DNA of 32,441 nucleotides from Paramuribaculum sp. (GTDB taxonomy: Bacteria; Bacteroidota; Bacteroidia; Bacteroidales; Muribaculaceae), in assembly GCA_029060545.1 (NCBI GenBank), contig JAIDTT010000035.1, positions 1 to 32,441 on the forward strand, written 5' to 3'. Under the pieces are notes generated by a model. That model was not told where the DNA came from. It ran no database searches and saw nothing but the letters and a program-made list of their open reading frames with translations. The number at the start of each line of letters is the position of its first letter. The stretch's first letter is position 1. A program made the position numbers and the translations under genes. Shown piece by piece: positions 8,184-15,283 of this stretch.

Positions 8184-9065
8184 ATGAAAGTTAGATTATC
8201 TCATTGGGCTGTACTCCTTTGTGCAGCAGTTATGATCGGATGTAACGACGGAGGCAAGACTGCTACAGACCAAAGCAGTTATGCCGGCAATAATGATGAA
8301 CCGCTTACCGAGGCTCAGGCTCAGGAGCGGCTCATAGATCTGTTTAACAAGATATCTTCGGATATGGAACAGATCAAAGGACTGGAACAGCAGATGGATG
8401 GAGCGTCGACAGATGGTGTGACTCCCACTGAAATTCAGATTGATATTCAGACGCTTCAGGCTGAGCTCGATGCCCGTCGCGCAGAGGTTGAGGCTCTGAA
8501 GGCACAGCTGTCGAAAAGCGGAAGAGAAAATACCCGTCTGCTTACGATGATTCAGAATCTGGAGTCGCAGATAAAGGCAAACGAGACTACGATAGCGGAC
8601 CTCACCAATCAATTGTCGGAGGCAAACGTAAGGATCGAATCTCTTTCGGGTACTGTTGACGAACTTAACCAGACGGTAGAAAACGTAACCAATGAGTTGG
8701 GACAGGCTAAGGAGGAAAATGCAACAATGCAGCAACAGAATGCCGAACTTGACGAGCAGGCCAACCGATGCTACTACGTTATAGGCAGTTCGTCGGAATT
8801 AAAGAAACATAATGTAACTCAAGGCGGTTTCCTGAAAAAGACTAAGGTGAAGGGTGACTATGTAGACAACTCCTACTTTACGGCTGCCGACCGCCGAGCC
8901 CTGACACACATCCCGACACATTCGAAGAAGGCTAAAGTGCTGTCGTCACAGCCTGTTGACTCTTACAGTATTACTGATGACGCATCGGGCAACAAGGTGG
9001 TGAACATCCTCAATCCCACACGCTTCTGGGGTACGATGAATTATCTTGTGATTCAGGTCGATTGA
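8184..9065 (+). CDS. Coiled-coil lipoprotein of unknown function
   Basis: 293 aa. A lipoprotein signal ends in VMIGC with C20 as the lipidated residue. Residues about 45-190 form a long helical, heptad-like region rich in Gln, Glu, Leu and Asn, predicted coiled coil. The last 100 residues form a compact domain beginning CYYVIGSSSELKKH and ending FWGTMNYLVIQVD. This layout (lipobox, coiled coil, conserved C-terminal domain) occurs in Bacteroidota envelope lipoproteins, some annotated as collagen-binding adhesins, but I would not assign that function here. It follows rsmI by 13 bp and is the last gene before an inverted repeat and the ftsY promoter region. Confidence 0.85.
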   Translation: MKVRLSHWAVLLCAAVMIGCNDGGKTATDQSSYAGNNDEPLTEAQAQERLIDLFNKISSDMEQIKGLEQQMDGASTDGVTPTEIQIDIQTLQAELDARRAEVEALKAQLSKSGRENTRLLTMIQNLESQIKANETTIADLTNQLSEANVRIESLSGTVDELNQTVENVTNELGQAKEENATMQQQNAELDEQANRCYYVIGSSSELKKHNVTQGGFLKKTKVKGDYVDNSYFTAADRRALTHIPTHSKKAKVLSSQPVDSYSITDDASGNKVVNILNPTRFWGTMNYLVIQVD

Positions 9066-9087
9066 CAAAGGTACAATAAGGATAGTG

Positions 9088-9120
9088 AAGGTAGTGGTTT
9101 TACAAAAAAATCACTACCTT
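9088..9120. repeat. Inverted repeat upstream of ftsY
   Basis: AAGGTAGTG (9088-9096) and CACTACCTT (9112-9120) are perfect 9-bp arms with a 15-base loop. The 3' arm also overlaps the likely ftsY -7 box. A second upstream segment, ACAAAGGTA (9065-9073), is a perfect complement of TACCTTTGT (9115-9123), so two mutually exclusive hairpins are possible. No strong U-tract follows, so terminator function is uncertain. Confidence 0.6.
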
Positions 9121-9122
9121 TG
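9115..9122 (+). promoter_or_regulatory. ftsY -7 promoter box
   Basis: TACCTTTG matches TAnnTTTG, 26 bases before the ftsY ATG. The -33 region has no clean TTG at 19-21 bp spacing. The box is embedded in the 3' arm of the inverted repeat at 9088-9120. Confidence 0.45.
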
Positions 9123-9148
9123 TACATTAATTTAAAAAGTGCTTCCCA

Positions 9149-10114
9149 ATGGGATTTTTTAAGATATTTTCTAAGGAAAAAAAGGCGACACTCGACAAGG
9201 GTCTGGAGCGCACAAAAACCGGCATATTTTCTAAAATCGGTCGAGCATTGGCCGGCCGTACCACAATAGACGATGACTTTCTTGACTCGCTGGAGGAGAT
9301 CTTCATTACGTCGGATGTAGGTGTGGACACGACTCTTAAGATAATCGACCGTATTCAGAAACGCGTAAAACGTGATAAATATCTCAACTCGTCGGAACTG
9401 AACCGAATGCTGTGTGAGGAGATTACCGACTTGCTCGTAGAGAGCGGCAATACAGATAGTGAGAATAAGGCCGACTTTGATTTGCCAAAATCGGATGAAC
9501 CGCACGTGATATTGGTAGTGGGTGTGAATGGCGTGGGCAAGACCACGACAATAGGCAAACTCGCTATGCAGTATCGCAAAGCCGGAAAGAGCGTGATGCT
9601 CGGTGCTGCCGACACTTTCCGTGCGGCGGCTGTGGATCAGCTTGAGATCTGGGGCGAGCGTGCCGGTGTGCCGGTAGTCAAGCAGCAGCTTGGCGCTGAT
9701 CCCGCGTCTGTGGCATTCGATACCGTGCAGAGTGCGAAGGCTAACGGAATAGATGTGGTATTGATCGATACGGCCGGCCGTCTTCACAACAAGAAGGGGC
9801 TAATGGATGAGTTGACAAAGATCCGTAAGGTGATACAGAAGGTAGTAGCCGACGCTCCTCATGAGGTACTTCTGGTACTTGACGGAAGTACCGGTCAGAA
9901 TGCCTTTGAACAGGCACGCGAATTTACCGCCGCTACAGAGGTCAACGAACTGGCTATTACCAAACTTGATGGTACGGCCAAAGGTGGCGTAGTGATCGGC
10001 ATCTCCGATCAGTTTAAGATTCCTGTAAAGTATATTGGCCTCGGTGAAGGCATCGAGGATCTTCAGGTATTCGACCGTAAGGAATTTGTTGACTCCTTGT
10101 TCGGATCAAAGTAA
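9149..10114 (+). CDS. ftsY: Signal recognition particle receptor FtsY
   Basis: 321 aa SRP-type GTPase. N-terminal helical N domain (about 10-110), then the G domain with P-loop GVNGVGKT (125-132), DTFRAAA (155-161), DTAGR (207-211) and TKLD (271-274), all intact. It receives ribosome-SRP complexes at the membrane for cotranslational insertion. The long acidic A domain of E. coli FtsY is absent; the protein begins with MGFFKIFSKEKKA, a short amphipathic basic segment that could contact lipid. Its TAA stop shares one base with the rimO ATG, so the two genes are translationally coupled. Confidence 0.96.
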   Translation: MGFFKIFSKEKKATLDKGLERTKTGIFSKIGRALAGRTTIDDDFLDSLEEIFITSDVGVDTTLKIIDRIQKRVKRDKYLNSSELNRMLCEEITDLLVESGNTDSENKADFDLPKSDEPHVILVVGVNGVGKTTTIGKLAMQYRKAGKSVMLGAADTFRAAAVDQLEIWGERAGVPVVKQQLGADPASVAFDTVQSAKANGIDVVLIDTAGRLHNKKGLMDELTKIRKVIQKVVADAPHEVLLVLDGSTGQNAFEQAREFTAATEVNELAITKLDGTAKGGVVIGISDQFKIPVKYIGLGEGIEDLQVFDRKEFVDSLFGSK

Positions 10115-11415
10115 TGACGCCACGACATATCAACATCATATCGCTCGGATGCTCGAAGAACCTTGTGGATTCGGAGCGCCTGCTCAAAATGTGTGAGGAC
10201 TACGGTATCAAAGCTACTCACAATGACGCCGTAACCAAGGGTTGCGATGCCGTGGTAATAAACACATGCGGCTTTATAGCCGATGCGAAGGAGGAATCGA
10301 TCAATACAATTCTTGAAGCTATCCGCGCCAAAGAGGACGGGTATATCAAGGCTGTGTATGTGATGGGCTGTCTGTCGCAGAGATATCCGGAGCAGTTAGC
10401 TGCTGAGATACCTGAAGTAGACGTATGGTATGGTAAGACATCGTGGGTAGATCTGCTCAAGGAAATCGGACTGCGTCGCCACTGTCAGTCACGTGTATTC
10501 GAGCGTAAGCTCACCACTCCGCCCTATAGTACTTATCTGAAAATTGCGGAGGGATGCAACCGATTTTGCGCATTCTGCGCCATACCCCATATAACGGGCC
10601 GATACACTTCTCGCCCGATGGAGGAAATACTGGAAGAAGTGGAGTGGCTCGTGTCGAAAGGGGTAAAGGAGTTTAACGTGATAGCGCAGGAAATCACCCG
10701 ATATGGAGCGGATCTTTATGGAAAGGTCGCCATTGCAGAACTTATCGATAAAATCGCCGGAATAGAGGGGGTAGAGTGGATAAGATTGCATTATGCTTAT
10801 CCTTCGGAATTTCCCGACGATCTGCTCGATGTAATGGCAAAACACCCGAATGTGTGCCGATATCTTGATATTGCCCTCCAGCATATCGCTGATCCGGTGC
10901 TTTCAAATATGCGCCGCCATATCACCGGCGAGGAGACGCGCACACTTCTGGCCAAGATCAGGGCTAAAGTACCGGGTATCCATATCCGGACTACACTAAT
11001 GGTCGGATTCCCGGGCGAAGGCGAGAAGGAATTTAACGAGCTGATGGATTTTGTACGCGAACAGCGTTTTGAACGTATGGGCGCATTCGCATACTGCGAG
11101 GAGGAGGACACTTACGCGGCAAAGAACTTTTCCGACGATATACCGGATGAAGTGAAGACTCAGCGTCTGGATGCCCTTATGGCTCTTCAGGAGGAGATAT
11201 CTCAAGAGATTAACAATGCCAAGATCGGTTCGACCGTGAAAGTATTGATCGAATCAGAGGAAGCAGACTACTATGTAGGACGTTCAGAATTCGATTCACC
11301 CGAAGTAGATCCTGAGGTATTGGTGGAAAAAAGCCGCCCGATGACCATCGGCGAGTTTTACGATGTGAAAATAACAGAGGCAATGCCCTTTGACTTAATC
11401 GCCAAGCCATGCTGA
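10114..11415 (+). CDS. rimO: Ribosomal protein uS12 methylthiotransferase RimO
   Basis: 433 aa. The N-terminal methylthiotransferase domain has C13, C52 and C86 for the auxiliary cluster. The radical SAM motif CNRFCAFC (C148, C152, C155) follows, and a C-terminal TRAM-like domain covers about 370-433. RimO adds a methylthio group to a conserved aspartate of ribosomal protein S12. The opening HINIISLGCSKNLVDSERL is a RimO hallmark that separates it from MiaB. The gene overlaps ftsY by 1 base and the menF-like gene by 7 bases, within one long overlapping operon. Confidence 0.95.
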   Translation: MTPRHINIISLGCSKNLVDSERLLKMCEDYGIKATHNDAVTKGCDAVVINTCGFIADAKEESINTILEAIRAKEDGYIKAVYVMGCLSQRYPEQLAAEIPEVDVWYGKTSWVDLLKEIGLRRHCQSRVFERKLTTPPYSTYLKIAEGCNRFCAFCAIPHITGRYTSRPMEEILEEVEWLVSKGVKEFNVIAQEITRYGADLYGKVAIAELIDKIAGIEGVEWIRLHYAYPSEFPDDLLDVMAKHPNVCRYLDIALQHIADPVLSNMRRHITGEETRTLLAKIRAKVPGIHIRTTLMVGFPGEGEKEFNELMDFVREQRFERMGAFAYCEEEDTYAAKNFSDDIPDEVKTQRLDALMALQEEISQEINNAKIGSTVKVLIESEEADYYVGRSEFDSPEVDPEVLVEKSRPMTIGEFYDVKITEAMPFDLIAKPC

Positions 11416-12500
11416 AGGAAGTGATAACTGAAGCGATCGGCGTGTGTATCAAAGGGGCTATCCCTTTTGCGTGCTATGTGCGTCCGAACGAAACTTCAGT
11501 GCATTTCCTTGCGGATGATTCCTATGATGGTACTCCGCTTGCGGTCGATTCTATCGATCGCTTTGAGGGCTTCCTGATCTCTACTTTCGGAGTCGGGGAT
11601 ACAAAAGCGTATTATGGTATCCGGCCACGTCGGACTGCGGAGCAGATTACAGCGTCATCATTTCCTGAAAAAGGGATTGGTCGACAACATAAAAGCATCC
11701 CGGATACGTCCAAATCGCAATACCTTAAGGATGTAGCGAGTATTATCGACGCACTCTCAGGCGACTACGAGAAAGCTGTGTACGCACGGCAGAAAACTTT
11801 AACAAGCGACTTGGCTCCTGCCGCGGCTGCCGATATCTATTTCGAGGAGCACCCTCGCTGTTTCCGCTTTATGTATTATACACCGGCTACCGGTATATGG
11901 ATGGGGGCATCTCCTGAATTACTCATCGAGGTTAATTATCAGGAGAATCGAATGTCGACTATGGCATTGGCCGGAACCCGTGCTATTGATGACAGATCGG
12001 AGTGGTCGCTGAAAAACAGACTTGAACACGACATTGTCGTAAACTTCATAAGGGATGCCCTCACACAGGCCGGCTCCAATCCGACAGTGCACCAGACCGG
12101 CAGTTGTCGTTTCGGTGTAGTGGAGCATTTGTCTACTCCGATTGAGGCATCCCCTGCGGTATCATTATCCGCGTTGATCCGCAAGCTAAGTCCGACACCT
12201 GCTCTATGCGGGTGGCCAACGGAGAAGGCAGCTTCGCTAATATCATCTCACGAACAATTCGACCGATCGTGCTATGGCGGCACAATCGGGGAATGTACAT
12301 CACGCGGCGCCCTCATCTATGTCAACCTCAGATCCGTTGAGATTATGCCCGGTATGCCAAACGAGTATCGGCTCATAGCGGGCGGGGGTATAACGGCAAA
12401 CTCCGATCCGGAGGAGGAGTGGATCGAGACCGTGAACAAAATGAAATCATTAACCGATATTATCGCACCATATTATACAACCTGTAATGAACTCATCTGA
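11409..12500 (+). CDS. menF: Isochorismate synthase (MenF/chorismate-binding family)
   Basis: 363 aa. Chorismate-binding motifs are clear: EKAVYAR with K122 at the place of the catalytic base lysine, GASPELL (166-172), LAGTRA (188-192), RSCYGGTIGE (286-295) and YRLIAGGGIT (320-329). Isochorismate synthase makes the first committed intermediate of menaquinone synthesis, fitting an anaerobic Bacteroidales. The family motif LHPTPA reads LSPTPA (260-265), so a usually conserved histidine is serine. No menD, menB, menC or menE is in the window; the gene instead overlaps rimO by 7 bases and an SGNH hydrolase by 14 bases. Another chorismate-using enzyme remains possible, but length and context favour isochorismate synthase. 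Confidence 0.85.
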   Translation: MLKEVITEAIGVCIKGAIPFACYVRPNETSVHFLADDSYDGTPLAVDSIDRFEGFLISTFGVGDTKAYYGIRPRRTAEQITASSFPEKGIGRQHKSIPDTSKSQYLKDVASIIDALSGDYEKAVYARQKTLTSDLAPAAAADIYFEEHPRCFRFMYYTPATGIWMGASPELLIEVNYQENRMSTMALAGTRAIDDRSEWSLKNRLEHDIVVNFIRDALTQAGSNPTVHQTGSCRFGVVEHLSTPIEASPAVSLSALIRKLSPTPALCGWPTEKAASLISSHEQFDRSCYGGTIGECTSRGALIYVNLRSVEIMPGMPNEYRLIAGGGITANSDPEEEWIETVNKMKSLTDIIAPYYTTCNELI

Positions 12501-13893
12501 ATCCAAACATACATCCTGGAGAATAGTACTCATTGTAATATTGGCTCTCGGAATGCTAATCGGTATTTCTTTCCTTCCCCTTTCCAAGTGGACTAAAGGG
12601 AAAGTGAGCAATATCAACATCCTGAGTGATGTATTAGAGATCAACACTCCGGAGTATGAGGAGGATGAAACGGAGATGAGCGAGGACGCTCCGTTGGATC
12701 CATGCCTTGAGGAGGATCTTGCTATCGAGGTAGATACCCGCGAAGTGGATACCCTTACTACACCAGAGGGCGATAAGCCGCTCATTGCAGTTCAGCCCAG
12801 CCGCGTAGGAGAGGATGTGGTAATAGAGGACTATACTGAACGTGGACAGGGGTTGACGAATCTGCGTAATGCTATCAAATCAGGGCGCCTTGCCCGTATC
12901 GCTATGGTTGGCGACAGCTATATCGAAGGTGATATTTTCGCTCAGGATCTACGCGATATGCTACAGCAGACCTATGGGGGCAATGGTGTAGGCTATGTAA
13001 ATATGTATTCAGAATTTCCCGGCTTCCGTCGCAGTGTGCGACAGGGCGGTGGCAAAGGTTGGAAAGAATACCGCGCCAATGCAAAATTTGATTCAAAGCA
13101 TATGGGTATAACCCAGCATTATTATAAATTAAACAGCGGAACGGAATCAACCTATCAGGGTACAAGTTCGCTCGGTCATACTAAATCGTGGAATAAGTCG
13201 ACTTTCTTATTTTCAACGCCTACTGACGCACAAGTAACTCTGACTACTTCCAACGACACTGTGACATTCGACGTGACAGGTTCACCTGATCCTCAGGCTC
13301 TCGTTTTGAGGGGGAACACCTCGGTATTCAAAGTGAAGACGTCAAGCCCGTCGGTAATCGGATATGGTGTATGGCTAAGCGATTCGACAGGTGTAAGTCT
13401 CGACGGTATGTCATCGCGCGGATTTTCCGGTGTAACGCTCGGAGCTGTAAATTCGGATTTTACTTCGAAGACACGCCGGTTTGTCGACTACAATCTCATA
13501 ATCCTGGAATTCGGTATCAATGCTATGTCGGCCAAGCAGACCAACTACAATGGCTACTCCGAAAAGATGATCAAGGTGATCGAACATCTCAAACGCTGCT
13601 ATCCGAATGCGGATATCCTTGTGCTCGGAATCGGCGACCGCGGATCGAAACAAGGCTCGTCAGTACACTCTATGGCTGCGGCATCACACATGATAGAGGC
13701 TCAGCGCCAAGCAGCCCGCAAAGCGCACTGCCTGTTTTGGGATACACGTGAGGCGATGGGTGGTGATGACGCTATTGTCACCTGGGTGAAAAACGGATGG
13801 GCCAATAAGGATTACATCCATCTTAATCACAAGGGTGGCAAGCAGCTCGGCGAACTGCTCTACAAAGCCATCAAACTCAATATTGAAAAATGA
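12487..13893 (+). CDS. Membrane-anchored SGNH/GDSL hydrolase, first of a pair
   Basis: 468 aa. A single N-terminal membrane segment (about 13-33) is followed by an acidic stretch (about 54-84) and an SGNH domain. The catalytic blocks are intact: GDS with S144, EFGIN with N345, and D442-x-x-H445 (DYIHLNHKG). The domain is predicted to face the periplasm. SGNH proteins next to MBOAT acyltransferases (AlgX/AlgJ, PatB and relatives) pass or remove acyl groups on extracytoplasmic glycans. It overlaps the menF-like gene by 14 bases and the next SGNH gene by 4 bases. A substantial beta-rich insert (about 185-320) lies between blocks I and III. Whether it transfers or hydrolyses acyl groups cannot be read from sequence. 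Confidence 0.85.
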   Translation: MNSSESKHTSWRIVLIVILALGMLIGISFLPLSKWTKGKVSNINILSDVLEINTPEYEEDETEMSEDAPLDPCLEEDLAIEVDTREVDTLTTPEGDKPLIAVQPSRVGEDVVIEDYTERGQGLTNLRNAIKSGRLARIAMVGDSYIEGDIFAQDLRDMLQQTYGGNGVGYVNMYSEFPGFRRSVRQGGGKGWKEYRANAKFDSKHMGITQHYYKLNSGTESTYQGTSSLGHTKSWNKSTFLFSTPTDAQVTLTTSNDTVTFDVTGSPDPQALVLRGNTSVFKVKTSSPSVIGYGVWLSDSTGVSLDGMSSRGFSGVTLGAVNSDFTSKTRRFVDYNLIILEFGINAMSAKQTNYNGYSEKMIKVIEHLKRCYPNADILVLGIGDRGSKQGSSVHSMAAASHMIEAQRQAARKAHCLFWDTREAMGGDDAIVTWVKNGWANKDYIHLNHKGGKQLGELLYKAIKLNIEK

Positions 13894-15248
13894 AACGAAT
13901 ACTACTGTCAATAGCAGCCAATATATTCCTGATGTCCGGCTCTATAGCATACGGACAGAATGCGGTGACACCCGAAAACTCCGATGAGGAAGAGACTGAT
14001 GTAGACGAGACTCTGCTCGATGAGGAAGAGCGTGAAATAAGGGAAAATCCGATTATCGAAGGAGATGAGGATGATTGGGTGATAGTGTCACCCGACTTTA
14101 TCAACCGCAACAAGAATCATGTCATTTTCAACGGTGCTGACTGGTCAGCTCTCAGATCGGCTCTTGCCAAGTCGGCGTCAGTCCCGTTCAGTATAGTACA
14201 TATCGGCGACAGTCATCTGCAGGCCGATATCGCTACCGGAGAGGTGCGCAATCTGCTCCAGTTTGATTACGGAAATGCAGGGCGCGGACTGATCACTCCT
14301 CTGAAGATAAGCGGTACCAATGAGCCAACCGACTTTTTCTTTACCTCGACAAATTCCTGGACTCCGGCTTTACTTATGAAATCGTCGTGGCCACATGCTA
14401 TGGGATTCAGCGGTGTGTCGATATCACCCGGAAAATTGTCATCGAACTTCACCGTAGCCACTTCAGAGAAGGAGGATATCAATCCGTTCTCCTCGTTGAT
14501 CGTATTTCATGGCGGACAATTTTTCGTGACGAGCGTAGCCGATGCAGACGGAAATAGCATTCCGTTTGTAGCTACTCCGTCCAAGGATTATACGCTTATC
14601 GAACTTACCCAAGACGTGACTTCGGCTCAGGTATTTTTCGATTCGGCCGGCGATCTGACTTTGTATGGCGTAAGCCTGTCGGGCAACCGTCCCGGCATAT
14701 TCTACCACACAATAGGTAACAACGGTGCCGCATACTGCACGTATAACCGTATAGGAAACGTCGGAGCCGGAATCAATGCTTTAGATCCTAATCTGGTAAT
14801 TATATCATTGGGTACTAATGATGCCTTTGGCCGCTTTGATGCCAAAGCACTGACGTCGGAAATCGACAAGTTGGTATCAAATATCCGCAAGGCTAATCCG
14901 GACGCTCAATTATTGCTCGTCACACCGATGGAGTGCCAGAAGAAAGTGGTCACGACCGTAAAGAAGAAAGGACGCGGTAAAAAGAAGAGAAGCCGCACGG
15001 TGAAAGTACGTGGTTTTGCGGTCAACGCCAATGTTGAAAAAATTCGTGATGTGATAATGGATTATGGGAAAGCCCATAATATAGCGGTATATGATTGGTA
15101 TACTGTAGCCGGTGGTGATGGTGCCAGCGCTAAATGGCTCAATGACGGTCTGTATGGTCACGACCGCGTTCATCATACGCGTAAGGGTTATCACCTGCAA
15201 GGTGAGCTTATGTATGAAGCTCTTACCGATGCTTTCCGGAATCAATAA
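13890..15248 (+). CDS. Secreted SGNH/GDSL hydrolase, second of a pair
   Basis: 452 aa. A signal peptide (about 1-22, cut near YGQ) is followed by an acidic linker (about 28-62) and an SGNH domain. Catalytic residues are intact: GDS with S108, GTN with N310 and D425-x-x-H428 (HDRVHHTRKGYH). An unusual basic loop at about 357-373 (KKKGRGKKKRSR) sits between block III and the C-terminal His motif and could bind a polyanion. It overlaps the upstream SGNH gene by 4 bases and precedes the MBOAT gene by 35 bp. The two SGNH proteins share layout but little obvious sequence identity outside the motifs, so they may act at different steps or on different positions of a glycan. Confidence 0.86.
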   Translation: MKRILLSIAANIFLMSGSIAYGQNAVTPENSDEEETDVDETLLDEEEREIRENPIIEGDEDDWVIVSPDFINRNKNHVIFNGADWSALRSALAKSASVPFSIVHIGDSHLQADIATGEVRNLLQFDYGNAGRGLITPLKISGTNEPTDFFFTSTNSWTPALLMKSSWPHAMGFSGVSISPGKLSSNFTVATSEKEDINPFSSLIVFHGGQFFVTSVADADGNSIPFVATPSKDYTLIELTQDVTSAQVFFDSAGDLTLYGVSLSGNRPGIFYHTIGNNGAAYCTYNRIGNVGAGINALDPNLVIISLGTNDAFGRFDAKALTSEIDKLVSNIRKANPDAQLLLVTPMECQKKVVTTVKKKGRGKKKRSRTVKVRGFAVNANVEKIRDVIMDYGKAHNIAVYDWYTVAGGDGASAKWLNDGLYGHDRVHHTRKGYHLQGELMYEALTDAFRNQ

Positions 15249-15283
15249 ATTGACAATTTCAAAGCCGAGTTCAACTATATAAT

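Noticed and set aside
9053-9787. 244-codon open frame on the minus strand over ftsY
   Set aside because: Fully antisense to a conserved GTPase gene; no signal, motif or promoter of its own.
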